Below the pieces are notes generated by a model, which was given only the letters and a program-made list of their open reading frames with translations, searched no databases and was not told where the DNA came from. Below are positions 17,336 through 26,118 of a stretch of 53,177 nucleotides of DNA, in pieces. The stretch is from DYEC01 sp034434695 (GTDB lineage: Bacteria > Chloroflexota > Anaerolineae > Anaerolineales > Anaerolineaceae): the NCBI GenBank assembly GCA_034434695.1, contig DAOTYY010000048.1, positions 1 through 53,177 on the forward strand, read 5' to 3'. Positions within the stretch are counted from its first letter, which is position 1. Every line of letters starts with the position of its first letter. Position numbers and translations under genes: made by a program.

Positions 17336-18253
17336 TTACTGTCTTAGAGCATGTAATTTTTGTGGGTAACCAGAACGGTACAATTCGTAAAAACGCTCCA
17401 AACTCTGATCTTGTGTGGGAGGTTCACCGCCAAGCACTTTGCGTAATTTATCAATATTCAAGGTTAAATTCGGTGAGCGCACTGCCTTAAGACCGGCTTC
17501 CTTCCAGGATACAGGTTCGATTAACGATCCATCTAAGCCAAACCGCTTTGCAATCCGTTGTCCGAAATCATGTTTGCTCAAGGCTTCACCGCTTGCCACA
17601 TGATACAGCCCAGATAATCTCAGGTCAATCAGGCGCAACAGAATCTCCGCCAGATGGCTAACTTCTAATGGGCAAAAAAAGACATCCACAAAACCTTTCA
17701 TTTTTTTGCCAGATGAAAGGTTATAGAAAAAATGCTCTGCCAGGCTGCGCTGACCACTCAAACTCCAGCCATAAAAATTGACCCGTGCAATCAGGGCATC
17801 AGGGTTGGCTTCCAAAACGGCTTGCTCCCCCGCCAGTTTGGTACGTGCATAGGTATTTTGAGGGTTGGGGTGGTCTTCTTCCGTGTAATTACCGCCCACT
17901 CCATCAAAAACCGCATCTGTAGAAATGTGAACCAGGCGTATTCCTGAACGCCGGGCTACCTTAGCCAGCTCACATGGTACTTCCGCATTCACGCGATGGG
18001 CAAGCTCAGACTGACTTTCACATGTGTCTACATTTGCCAGCGCCGCGCAATTCAAGATCACCTCGGGCTTCGTCTGCTCCACGAGCGCTTGCAGTAAACC
18101 GGGCTGTGTCAAATCACCCTGTATAACCCGAAAAGACACATCACCCAGCCGGTTTTGGTGAACGACGCCGGTGATTTCATGCTCTCCGCTAAAACGGAGG
18201 GCAAAATTCAACCCCAAAAGACCGCTAACACCCGTCACCAGAAAGCGTGTCAT
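17336..18253 (-). CDS. RmlD-like NAD(P)-dependent sugar reductase
   Basis: Extended SDR of 305 aa similar to dTDP-4-dehydrorhamnose reductase: cofactor loop TGVSGLLG (7-14), STDAVFDG (111-118) with the catalytic Ser/Thr, and Y135-x3-K139. It overlaps the preceding 4,6-dehydratase gene by ATGA, so the two products probably act in sequence: the dehydratase makes a UDP-4-keto-6-deoxy amino sugar and this enzyme reduces the 4-keto group. No RmlA, RmlB or RmlC is encoded nearby, which argues against ordinary dTDP-rhamnose synthesis. A WbvR/QnlB-like role is a reasonable alternative. Confidence 0.8.
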   Translation of the reverse strand: MTRFLVTGVSGLLGLNFALRFSGEHEITGVVHQNRLGDVSFRVIQGDLTQPGLLQALVEQTKPEVILNCAALANVDTCESQSELAHRVNAEVPCELAKVARRSGIRLVHISTDAVFDGVGGNYTEEDHPNPQNTYARTKLAGEQAVLEANPDALIARVNFYGWSLSGQRSLAEHFFYNLSSGKKMKGFVDVFFCPLEVSHLAEILLRLIDLRLSGLYHVASGEALSKHDFGQRIAKRFGLDGSLIEPVSWKEAGLKAVRSPNLTLNIDKLRKVLGGEPPTQDQSLERFYELYRSGYPQKLHALRQ

Positions 18254-19260
18254 GCAATTGCACCCTGTTCGTATTCGGTTTCGATAGGTTCGATCATCTT
18301 ACGTATCTCTTCAATTCCCAACCATTGTGGGTTGTTATTGCTGGCATAGCGAAAACCATCCGGCAAAGGCTTGCCCACCTTCTCCCACTCACGTCCAAAC
18401 CAGAGAGCCTCAGCCGGCATGACGACAAACATATCTTCCAACTCAACAGTTGAGCGCGCCTCGTCTTCTGAAATCAACACCTCATGCAACTTTTCGCCCG
18501 GACGAATCCCAATCACATCCAGTTCTGCACCGGGCGCAACTGCTCTGGCTAAATCTACGATGGACATACTGGGAATCTTTGGCACAAACACCTCGCCGCC
18601 ATACATCTGTTCGGCACAACGGATCACGAACCGCACTCCCTGCTCCAGCGAAATCCAAAAGCGGGTCATGCGCTCATCTGTGATGGTTAACTTTCCATTG
18701 CTCGCTCGTTGTTTAAGAAATACCGGCACCACGCTTCCCCGACTGCCTACCACATTCCCATACCGAACACAAGCAAAGCGGGTTGCCTTACCACCCGCAT
18801 AGGCATTGGATTGAACGAACAGCTTTTCTGCCGCCAGCTTGGTCGCACCATAGAGATTAACCGGGTTAACCGCCTTATCCGTACTCAAAGCCACTACCCG
18901 CTTGACGCCGGCATCCAGCGCAGCATCCACTACATTCTGGCTACCAAGAATATTGGTCTTAACCGCTTCCATCGGGTTATACTCACAAGCAGGTACCTGC
19001 TTCAACGCCGCAGCATGGATGACAATATCCACCCCTTCAAAAGCACGCCTTAAACGCGAGAGATCGCGCACATCACCAATAAAATAGCGCAGGCTGGGAT
19101 GGTTATAGCCAGCCACGCGCATTTCGTGCTGTTTTAGCTCGTCCCGGCTGTAAACGATCAATTTTGCCGGATGATATTCCTTGAGCATGATTTGGATAAA
19201 CTTTTTTCCAAACGAACCTGTACCGCCGGTAACCAAAACAACTTTATCTCTCCAATCCAT
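18250..19260 (-). CDS. pseB: UDP-N-acetylglucosamine 4,6-dehydratase, PseB/FlaA1 or FnlA/WbvB type
   Basis: Extended SDR, 336 aa. Visible features are TGGTGSFG (11-18), T127-D128-K129, and Y137-x3-K141 in the NLYGATK block. The Asp-Lys-Tyr set marks inverting dehydratases, which also epimerise C5. Length and the GEKLHEVLISEDEAR segment fit PseB and the related FnlA/WbjB group, and sequence inspection alone does not separate them. The PseC aminotransferase that normally follows PseB is missing; an RmlD-like reductase follows instead. The product is probably a UDP-2-acetamido-4-keto-6-deoxy-L-hexose. The ribosome site is weak (AGGG about nine bases upstream). Confidence 0.88.
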   Translation of the reverse strand: MDWRDKVVLVTGGTGSFGKKFIQIMLKEYHPAKLIVYSRDELKQHEMRVAGYNHPSLRYFIGDVRDLSRLRRAFEGVDIVIHAAALKQVPACEYNPMEAVKTNILGSQNVVDAALDAGVKRVVALSTDKAVNPVNLYGATKLAAEKLFVQSNAYAGGKATRFACVRYGNVVGSRGSVVPVFLKQRASNGKLTITDERMTRFWISLEQGVRFVIRCAEQMYGGEVFVPKIPSMSIVDLARAVAPGAELDVIGIRPGEKLHEVLISEDEARSTVELEDMFVVMPAEALWFGREWEKVGKPLPDGFRYASNNNPQWLGIEEIRKMIEPIETEYEQGAIA

Positions 19261-19275
19261 ACTGTCAACCCTATC

Positions 19276-19869
19276 TTATATTTGTTTCTTGAGGTAGTAC
19301 CTCATGATTGGTCTGGTCTCAGATCGGCGCGCAACTTCAACAAAGCCCGCTTTCATGAAAGCTGACACGGTTCCAGTGTAGAGAAATACAACAGGAGTAT
19401 TTCCACTTTTCCCTGCAATCGGATATCCCTCTACAACTGCCGCGCCACAACTCGCGGCATACCGAACCCCTTTTTGCAACAGGTGCACTGTCAACCCCTG
19501 ACGCCGATACTCCTTGGCAACAAAGAAACACACCACTGACCATACGTCTTGCTCATCTACGGGTTTCAAGATGCGCGAACGCGCCAGTCGTTGAAAATCC
19601 TGACGAGGTCCGAGGGAAATCCAGCCAATCGCTCTGCCATTATGATAAGCCAGCAATCCGGGTATTTTGCCTATCTCAACCAACTTGCGCAGTGCAAAAC
19701 GGTTTGGCTCTCCAGCACCAGCTTCAAATTCCCGCTGTGTCTGCCGCCAGTACATACACCAACATCCCGCGCAGGCACCACGCGAACCCAACAGCGCTTC
19801 CAGATCTTCCCAACGATCAGAAACCAGCGGATGGACGACCAGTTCTTCCGACCATTCTTTTAGGGTCAT
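19276..19869 (-). CDS. GNAT-family N-acetyltransferase with Cys-rich N-terminus
   Basis: 197 aa. The acetyl-CoA-binding core is visible as VCFFVAKEYRRQGLTVHLL near residues 112-130, with the R-x-x-G-like pyrophosphate loop (RRQG). An N-terminal segment CAGCWCMYWR near residue 34 is typical of a GNAT subgroup found across many bacteria. It overlaps the methyltransferase gene by ATGA. In a glycan cluster it could acetylate an amino sugar, but it does not look like PseH or LegH, so the acceptor is open. Confidence 0.75.
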   Translation of the reverse strand: MTLKEWSEELVVHPLVSDRWEDLEALLGSRGACAGCWCMYWRQTQREFEAGAGEPNRFALRKLVEIGKIPGLLAYHNGRAIGWISLGPRQDFQRLARSRILKPVDEQDVWSVVCFFVAKEYRRQGLTVHLLQKGVRYAASCGAAVVEGYPIAGKSGNTPVVFLYTGTVSAFMKAGFVEVARRSETRPIMRYYLKKQI

Positions 19870-20729
19870 TTCCTGTCTTCCTTGCGGATCACAATCAGGG
19901 GATACTGCCCATGCTCACCAAAGTAGTGTGGAAAGCGTTCTTCCAACCAGAACAAAAGCCGCAACCAAAAGCGCCCCGCCAGCGCCTCATGAATCACAGC
20001 CCGCAGAAAACGCACACTGACGCTACGCCAGACGCGAATCTCCACAGGCATCTGATCGCCAATCTCCTGTCTCAACCATGCTGCGTCCAGTTTTTGCACA
20101 AAAGTCCCACTGGGTTTGGCATTTACAGACATGGTTTCGTCCACTCTTGCATTTCTTGCTCGACCACGCAGACGCGCCAACCAACCACCCAAACGCTCAA
20201 ACATCCGCACAAAAGGCAGCGCCAAGCGCATTAAGGGTGACTCAGTCCAGCCGTTAACCACTACCGCCCGCCTGCCTGACTGCAGAACGCGGTAAATATC
20301 TTCATAGGCTTTCTTTTGCTCTACCAGCGGCAGATGGTGCAGTGTATGCAGTGACACTACGCCATCAAATGCTTCTGAGCAAAAAGGCAAATTCGCCACA
20401 TCTCCCACAACATACAACCCATGTTCACCAACGCGTCGCCGAGCTTCCTGTAGCGCCACAAAAGAGATATCCAGGCAAACTCGTTTCTGATACTCCATTG
20501 AATAAGTTAAGTACTCTGGATACTGTACAGGTCCTGAGCCGGCATCTAACAGGAAACGCCCGCCGGGTTGCAAGAACGGCTTCAGCCGCAGGTGACAGCG
20601 GTGAATATACTCTCTGGAAACCGGGCGCAAATCTTCATAACGCGCGTTTTGATAGGTGTCACCGGTCATCTGCCAGCCCACCTGATCGTAAAACCGCCGA
20701 ACCTGCTCCTTAACTTCAGGCTGACTCAT
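19866..20729 (-). CDS. Class I SAM-dependent methyltransferase
   Basis: 287 aa with a Methyltransf_11-type domain: FLLDAGSGPVQY near residue 58 as the SAM loop, CLDIS as the acidic strand end, GDVANLPF and DGVVSLHTLHHL as motifs III-IV. The C-terminal 90 residues contain a hydrophobic patch and may bind membrane or a lipid-linked acceptor. It is linked to both neighbours by ATGA overlaps. Methylation of the glycan (for example at the chain end, a common stop signal for ABC-exported polysaccharides) is plausible but not shown. Confidence 0.8.
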   Translation of the reverse strand: MSQPEVKEQVRRFYDQVGWQMTGDTYQNARYEDLRPVSREYIHRCHLRLKPFLQPGGRFLLDAGSGPVQYPEYLTYSMEYQKRVCLDISFVALQEARRRVGEHGLYVVGDVANLPFCSEAFDGVVSLHTLHHLPLVEQKKAYEDIYRVLQSGRRAVVVNGWTESPLMRLALPFVRMFERLGGWLARLRGRARNARVDETMSVNAKPSGTFVQKLDAAWLRQEIGDQMPVEIRVWRSVSVRFLRAVIHEALAGRFWLRLLFWLEERFPHYFGEHGQYPLIVIRKEDRK

Positions 20730-22363
20730 TTACCCACTCCACTCGTCTGGAGCTCCTGAGTGGCGATTTGCTTCCAATCCAAAGGTTCGCCAACCAAATA
20801 GCGGAAAGTATCGCCATATAGACTGAGACCCTCTGGACTCAAAACGACATCCAGCGGACGCATATTGTAATCTTTCCACATGCGCACCAGATGCCACGGG
20901 AACGGACGAGGAAACTCAAAGAAGAAACGATAGGCATATTGCCAGGCAAGCTCAACTTTTTCCGGACTTAAGCGATATGCTTTCGGCTTCTCCAACATCT
21001 GTCCAAGCAACTTATAATACGAAACCCAGCTATCTGGATCAAATGTAAAACCACGCCCCCGGTAGTGTGTCTGCCCGGTAACCACCACAGGAATACCATT
21101 CATTGCCATTTCCAGACCAACTGTAGTGGTATACACCAATCCAAGATCTGCAACTTCAATCAAATCATATGTATTGACTGGGTCTTCCGGGCGTATCAAC
21201 CGAATATGCTCTGGAAGCTTCGGCATTACATCCCGCACAACATTCACCATTGAGAGACCATGCGTTAGTACCTCGCCTGGGTGAACCCGGATAACCAACT
21301 GAACGCCTGGAACCTCAGAAAAATACTGCACCGTTCGAGCAATCCATTCCGACATTGTCTTGCTGAAGACTTGACGCCCTAGTGTCAAGCTATCACCCAA
21401 AACGTTTGTTGCCAAAAGCACCATTGGACGCTCATCCAAACCCAAAGCGGTGCGCGCCTTTTCCCCACCTTGTGCAGGCACTCCTTGCCAGCGACGAGCA
21501 AAATTCTCCCAGATTGAAGCTCGTTGACGGGCAATAAACAGAGAACGTAAACGCTCCAGCTCAGTTTCATTCAGCGGTATCCCCTGACGGACTTTCCAAA
21601 GCCCATCGGTCTCCTGCCGCATGATCTCGGCATTCTGAGCCAGCCAGACACGCTGGCGTTGATCACCAAATTCATAGGTGATCGTTGGAATATTCAAAAA
21701 TCGCGCTATGCGATAGACAACCCCCAGCTCTTGAATGGTCCCATTTGGAACGATCACCACATCCGGGCGGTGATTACCAAGCCAGAACCACGCCGCACGT
21801 GCTGCCTCTGTGTTTCTCTCCAGCCGCAGGCGATAGATCTCACTGTTCTGATCCACATCTTCCCGCTGCAAAGTGTACTGTGTGTCATAATCAGTCACCT
21901 GCTGAATCATAGCATTGACAACTTCCGGCAATGGTTTGTAGGGAGTTTTGAGGCTGAAAAATGAAACTGAGTCCATCAGTGAATCCGCCCGGGATAGCAC
22001 CCTTTGGGCATACACGTTCTGGCGGCGTAAATCAAAAAGGTTAATCGGCTTTTGCCATTCAGCATAGGGCAGGTATGCCAGAGTGACTTTATGCCCCTGA
22101 GCAGCCAGCGCCATCCCCAGCAAAGCCACATGTTCAATCCAGTAGTGCAATGTAGCAAACAAAAGCACATTTTTACCCGGTTTTGCGGACTGGCGTAATA
22201 TTGTTGCTTTGGCTACCAGCTCTGGCATAGCCGCCTGTAAATGTTTCAGGGAAAAGCGGCTGGTAATTGGTTTGCCGCGCTGCCGTGCTAACCAGTACAA
22301 CTCAGCCGTAAATGGGATTTGCCCCAGCAATTTCTTAATCGCTTCTCTACTCACAGCAGTCAT
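20726..22363 (-). CDS. Capsule-type (KpsC/KpsS-like) glycosyltransferase
   Basis: 545 aa from the ATG at 22363, which overlaps the Wzt stop as ATGA and has GAGG seven bases upstream; a longer frame begins at 22384. The C-terminal half carries the signature of the capsule polysaccharide biosynthesis family: LVIRVHPGE near 355, ADLGLVYTTTVGLEMAMNG near 405, and GIPVVVTGQTHYRGRGFT. In proteobacteria such enzymes add linker Kdo residues to a lipid before ABC export. Here it directly precedes wzt/wzm in function, suggesting it starts or caps the exported chain. Sugar donor is unknown. Confidence 0.72.
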   Translation of the reverse strand: MTAVSREAIKKLLGQIPFTAELYWLARQRGKPITSRFSLKHLQAAMPELVAKATILRQSAKPGKNVLLFATLHYWIEHVALLGMALAAQGHKVTLAYLPYAEWQKPINLFDLRRQNVYAQRVLSRADSLMDSVSFFSLKTPYKPLPEVVNAMIQQVTDYDTQYTLQREDVDQNSEIYRLRLERNTEAARAAWFWLGNHRPDVVIVPNGTIQELGVVYRIARFLNIPTITYEFGDQRQRVWLAQNAEIMRQETDGLWKVRQGIPLNETELERLRSLFIARQRASIWENFARRWQGVPAQGGEKARTALGLDERPMVLLATNVLGDSLTLGRQVFSKTMSEWIARTVQYFSEVPGVQLVIRVHPGEVLTHGLSMVNVVRDVMPKLPEHIRLIRPEDPVNTYDLIEVADLGLVYTTTVGLEMAMNGIPVVVTGQTHYRGRGFTFDPDSWVSYYKLLGQMLEKPKAYRLSPEKVELAWQYAYRFFFEFPRPFPWHLVRMWKDYNMRPLDVVLSPEGLSLYGDTFRYLVGEPLDWKQIATQELQTSGVGK

Positions 22364-23628
22364 TTGATCGCCTCGATTTTCCATTCCAGACGCGGGCGCA
22401 CTGGTCCCAGTCTAGGCTCTGGCCAGTGCATACCGGGCGCACCCGTCGCATCCACGTTAAAAGACAATGCCTGATCATCTTGAAAGTACCGCTTGACGCG
22501 AAATGAACTGGCATTGACTGCAACAACATACCGCCCTTCGTTGAGGAAATCAGCCGGAATGGTACAACGGCTTATATAATGTCCGGCAGGACGCGTTGCC
22601 ATACGCTCAAATTGCTCCGGCTCGTCCGTGTCAAACGAAGTAAAGATATATTCGCCACGCGTACTGAGCAGATAAATACCCACGCGTAGCCCAACAACTG
22701 GCGCAGCCAGATTGTACTCAATCTCAATCGTTATGGGCTCAACAGACCGAACAGTGTCAGCTACCTGCCCCTGAGGGTTAAGGATACGTATTCTAATTGG
22801 ACGGAAAGGAGCAGCCTCCGGTGAAATTTCATCCTCCGCCCAAACATGTTCGCCCTCCTGTGAGAAACCGCGCGAAAGGTAATAATCTACCGCTTGCGGA
22901 GTTGGAGCGCGCAAAGCCAGCCGACCTTTTTCGATCACCAGAGTCTCTTCAGTAAGACGTAAAATCGCTGACATGTTGTGGCTGACGAATAGCACAGTAC
23001 GACCCTGCTGCGCCACATCGCTCATTTTTCCCAGACATTTGCGCTGAAATTCGGCATCTCCAACCGCCAAGACCTCATCTACCACCAGTATCTCCGGTTC
23101 GAGGTGAGCTGCAACCGCAAACGCCAGCCGTAGGTACATTCCGCTGGAATAGCGCTTGACAGGGGTATCAATGAATTTCTCAACCTCTGCAAAGGCAACG
23201 ATCTCATCAAACTTCCGCTCAATCTCATGGCGCTTCATGCCCAAGATAGCACCGTTCAGGTAGATGTTCTCACGCCCAGTCAACTCTGGGTGGAAACCCG
23301 TACCAACTTCCAGCAATGATCCCACCCGTCCATGAATCTGAGCGGTACCTTCTGTTGGGTAGGTCACCCGTGAGAGAAGTTTCAATAAGGTGCTTTTACC
23401 GGCGCCGTTGCGCCCAATCACACCCAGCACCTGCCCCTGTTGCACTTCAAAAGAAACATCCCGCAAAGCCCAGATTTTGCCATACTCATTGGCATTCGAA
23501 CGCAACCGACGTACCGGCGCAGCCAATCGCTCGCCAAGATTCTCGCGCAATGTCTGGTAACGCACTGACGGTAAGCCAATGCGGTATTGTTTTCCCAGTT
23601 TTTCAGCTCGTATCGCGATCATCCTCAT
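22360..23628 (-). CDS. wzt: Polysaccharide ABC transporter ATPase with C-terminal Wzt domain
   Basis: 422 aa. The nucleotide-binding domain has Walker A GRNGAGKST (72-80), signature YSSGMYLRLAF (160-170), Walker B LVVDEVL (181-187) and the H-loop His217. From about residue 255 to the end is a beta-rich Wzt_C-like domain, which in O-antigen exporters recognises the terminal modification of the finished chain. Together with the Wzm-like permease it would move a completed, lipid-linked glycan across the membrane. An alternative ATG two codons in (23622) directly follows GAGG, too close to use, so 23628 is kept. Confidence 0.92.
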   Translation of the reverse strand: MRMIAIRAEKLGKQYRIGLPSVRYQTLRENLGERLAAPVRRLRSNANEYGKIWALRDVSFEVQQGQVLGVIGRNGAGKSTLLKLLSRVTYPTEGTAQIHGRVGSLLEVGTGFHPELTGRENIYLNGAILGMKRHEIERKFDEIVAFAEVEKFIDTPVKRYSSGMYLRLAFAVAAHLEPEILVVDEVLAVGDAEFQRKCLGKMSDVAQQGRTVLFVSHNMSAILRLTEETLVIEKGRLALRAPTPQAVDYYLSRGFSQEGEHVWAEDEISPEAAPFRPIRIRILNPQGQVADTVRSVEPITIEIEYNLAAPVVGLRVGIYLLSTRGEYIFTSFDTDEPEQFERMATRPAGHYISRCTIPADFLNEGRYVVAVNASSFRVKRYFQDDQALSFNVDATGAPGMHWPEPRLGPVRPRLEWKIEAIK

Positions 23629-23672
23629 TATTTCACTTTTTATCGAATAACCAATCTTACCGCCTGAGCAAG

Positions 23673-24512
23673 CTAAACCATGTCCGCGAACAGGCGTTCC
23701 ATCCGACGAAAATAAAACAAACCGCTGACCAGTAATATCAGTGAGACCACAACCGACATGATCAGTTGGCTATCTGGCGCGGCAGTTTGAATACCCAATA
23801 GTGCCCAGCGAAAACCGTTAACCACACCCACCATCGGGTTTAAAGCATATAGAAAACGCCATTGTTCCGGCACCAGTGAAGCCCCATACGCTATCGGGGT
23901 AATAAAGAGCCAAAATTGGGTTAAGAAGGGAGTGACGTAACCAACATCGCGATAAAGCACATTTAGCGCCGATAGCCACAACCCCACGCCCAACGAAGTG
24001 ATGAGCGTCAACAGCAGAAAAAGGGGCAACGTCCAGACTGCTGATGTCGGTACAATACCATAATATGCCATCATGACAATCAGGATAACAAAGGCTATTA
24101 AGAAATCCACAACACCAGCCAGGATCGCCGCCAGCGGCAAAATCAGGCGCGGAAAATAAACTTTGGTGATCATGTGACTGTTTTGCACCAGCGAGCGGCT
24201 GGCAACACTAAGCGCAGTAGCAAACAACTCCCAAGGAAGTAGCGCTGTGTAAGTAAAAATTGGATATGGTACACCTTCAGAAGGCACCTTCGCCAGTTCA
24301 CCAAAGAAAATACTGAATACCACCATCGTCAGGAACGGACGCAGAATCGCCCAACCTGCCCCCAGTAATGTTTGTTTGTAACGCACAACAATATCGCGCC
24401 AGGTCATAAAGTAGACCAACTCACGATAACGCCACAAATCAGCCAGATTGAGTGCCAGCCAGTTGTTTTCTGGTCGGATAATTGTGATTGAAGTATCCTG
24501 CCGTTCCATCAT
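23673..24512 (-). CDS. wzm: Polysaccharide ABC-2 transporter permease
   Basis: 279 aa with six hydrophobic segments and the ABC-2 amphipathic entry helix: RELVYFMTWRDIVVRYKQT near residue 30, which usually contacts the ATPase, and PLAYG/NPMV loops near 205-230. It pairs with the downstream Wzt. The gene begins with two ATGs and has no strong ribosome site, 24 bases after the GDP-fucose synthase stop. No Wzy or Wzx gene is seen, so an ABC-dependent rather than Wzy-dependent route is indicated. Confidence 0.92.
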   Translation of the reverse strand: MMERQDTSITIIRPENNWLALNLADLWRYRELVYFMTWRDIVVRYKQTLLGAGWAILRPFLTMVVFSIFFGELAKVPSEGVPYPIFTYTALLPWELFATALSVASRSLVQNSHMITKVYFPRLILPLAAILAGVVDFLIAFVILIVMMAYYGIVPTSAVWTLPLFLLLTLITSLGVGLWLSALNVLYRDVGYVTPFLTQFWLFITPIAYGASLVPEQWRFLYALNPMVGVVNGFRWALLGIQTAAPDSQLIMSVVVSLILLVSGLFYFRRMERLFADMV

Positions 24513-24536
24513 ACGAGGTAGCCCGTTTTGTAAACT

Positions 24537-25496
24537 TCAGCTACTCTGTCCAGTCCGGTGGGTGCGGTACCACTCAATGGTACGACGCAGCCCTTCCTCA
24601 AAGGGTACCTGCGCCCGAAAACCAAAATACTTTTCGGCGCGGCTGATATCCAGGGCGCGGCGCGGCTGCCCATTCGGTTTACTGGTATCCCAGACCAGTT
24701 TCCCCTGATAACCGGTCAGGCGGGCAATCAATTCTGCTAAATCCTTAATGGAAATCTCAAAACCCGAGCCAATGTTAACGGGTTCGGCACCGTTGTAACG
24801 TTCGGCAGCCAGTAGAATCCCTTCTGCGGCATCCTCTACGTAGATAAATTCGCGCGTCGGCGACCCATCACCCCAAATTTCCACCTCGCCTCTTCTAGTT
24901 TCCTGCGCCTCAATAAACTTGCGAATCAATGCCGGAATCACGTGTGAGGACTTTAGGTCAAAATTATCACGAGGCCCATACATGTTTACCGGCAGCAAAA
25001 AGATCGAGTTAAAACCGTATTGCTGACGGTAAGCTTGCGACTGGACCAAAAGCATTTTCTTTGCCAGCCCGTAGGGCGCGTTGGTTTCCTCCGGATAACC
25101 GTTCCAGAGATCATCCTCCTTAAAGGGAACAGGGGTATATTTGGGATAAGCGCATACCGAACCAATGGCGACAAACTTCTTCACGCCATGCAACCATGCC
25201 TGATGAATAAGCTGCACTCCCATCATCAGATTGTCATAAAAGAACTCTGCCGGATGTTCGCGGTTCGCTCCGATCCCGCCCACATGCGCCGCTAGATGGA
25301 TGATAACATCCGGGTTTGAGTCATCCAGCATGCGCTGGATATCAGTCAAGTTAACCAAGTTATACTCTTCAATGCGTGGCACAAAAATATCCCTGGCACC
25401 GCGCTGCATCAGCTTTTCGACCACAAACGACCCCAAGAATCCCGCCCCACCGGTAACACAAAACCTGTTTTTTTTCCAAAACCCTTCTTCGCTCAT
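24537..25496 (-). CDS. fcl: GDP-L-fucose synthase
   Basis: Extended SDR, 319 aa: TGGAGFLG (15-22), catalytic S113 (GSVCAYP), Y142 and K146 (YGLAKK), and HVGGIGAN near residue 71 typical of GDP-4-keto-6-deoxymannose 3,5-epimerase/4-reductase. It makes GDP-L-fucose (or a close 6-deoxyhexose) from the product of GDP-mannose 4,6-dehydratase, which is not in this window. It is the first gene of the cluster in transcription order. GAGG lies eight bases before ATG 25496; a TTGCAA-17-TAAACC element (about 25518-25546) is a possible but weak promoter. Confidence 0.9.
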   Translation of the reverse strand: MSEEGFWKKNRFCVTGGAGFLGSFVVEKLMQRGARDIFVPRIEEYNLVNLTDIQRMLDDSNPDVIIHLAAHVGGIGANREHPAEFFYDNLMMGVQLIHQAWLHGVKKFVAIGSVCAYPKYTPVPFKEDDLWNGYPEETNAPYGLAKKMLLVQSQAYRQQYGFNSIFLLPVNMYGPRDNFDLKSSHVIPALIRKFIEAQETRRGEVEIWGDGSPTREFIYVEDAAEGILLAAERYNGAEPVNIGSGFEISIKDLAELIARLTGYQGKLVWDTSKPNGQPRRALDISRAEKYFGFRAQVPFEEGLRRTIEWYRTHRTGQSS

Positions 25497-25559
25497 AACA
25501 ATCCTCGCTATAGGACTAAGGTTTACTTAACGCCCAAAATCCTTGCAAGACAACGCCAC

Positions 25560-26060
25560 TCATTCTAACGGCTTCTCTGGCCAGAACGCTCCATCCGGAA
25601 AACATACCAAGATTTTCAATCCGTGAACTTCTAGCCGCGGAAAACCACTTTTTTCAGTAACTGCAATCCCCCTCTCCAAACAGGTTAAGCGGCAAACCTC
25701 GGCTACCTCACCATCGCCAGAAACTTGAACCTGACTGTAGCCGGCAGCCCGAATCTGCTCTAGTGCCGACAACGCACGTTCACGGACTAATCGGTACAAT
25801 CGAAAAGAATTTTGAATATAATCAATCGTCAGGCGAGCGCGGAAAGCCATCCCTTCAGGGGTAATGATATAGCGTAGTTTCTTGCGCTGGGCGCGTCGAA
25901 CTTTGACATATCCTTTTGCAATCAAACGCTTGAGATGCCAGTTAATGGTACCAACCGCCACATTAAGTTGCCGGGCAAGAGAAGCCTGTGTGGCGTCCGG
26001 GTCTTGTTCAATTTGTTCAAGAATAATCAGATCCCGGCTATGTTCCATTGAAAGTTCCAT
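25560..26060 (-). CDS. Winged-helix transcriptional regulator with C-terminal Rossmann-like domain
   Basis: 166 aa. Residues 10-66 form a winged helix: ATQASLARQLNVAVGTINWHLKRL gives helices 2-3, and KVRRAQRKKLRY the wing. Residues about 95-160 show a second small domain with VQVSGDGEVAEVC, LERGIAVTE and LEVHGLKILV, reminiscent of nucleotide-binding Rossmann sensor domains. AGGAAGGG precedes ATG 26060 at good spacing. It lies directly upstream of the glycan cluster in the same direction and likely controls it and itself, since a palindrome sits in its promoter. It may be related to EPS-associated MarR-like regulators. Ligand unknown. Confidence 0.75.
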   Translation of the reverse strand: MELSMEHSRDLIILEQIEQDPDATQASLARQLNVAVGTINWHLKRLIAKGYVKVRRAQRKKLRYIITPEGMAFRARLTIDYIQNSFRLYRLVRERALSALEQIRAAGYSQVQVSGDGEVAEVCRLTCLERGIAVTEKSGFPRLEVHGLKILVCFPDGAFWPEKPLE

Positions 26061-26077
26061 GAAGGCCCTTCCTAAAA

Positions 26078-26090
26078 TTCAACTATTGAA
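26078..26090. promoter_or_regulatory. 13-bp palindrome overlapping the regulator's start of transcription
   Basis: TTCAACTATTGAA is a perfect 5-3-5 inverted repeat. It begins at the edge of the -10 box and covers the expected transcription start of the winged-helix gene. A regulator bound here would block its own promoter, so it is a natural candidate operator. Binding is inferred. Confidence 0.45.
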
Positions 26091-26118
26091 TTATAACCGA
26101 AAAGATTAGAGTTCACAA
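26090..26118 (-). promoter_or_regulatory. Promoter of the winged-helix regulator gene
   Basis: On the minus strand, TTGTGA (26113-26118) and TATAAT (26090-26095) are separated by 17 bases, a near-consensus sigma-70 promoter. The start of transcription would fall near 26083, leaving a leader of about 23 bases to ATG 26060. Confidence 0.6.

Noticed and set aside
19276..19869. Assignment of the GNAT gene as PseH or LegH
   Set aside because: The CAGCWC N-terminal segment and overall shape belong to a different GNAT subgroup, and PseC/PseG are absent.
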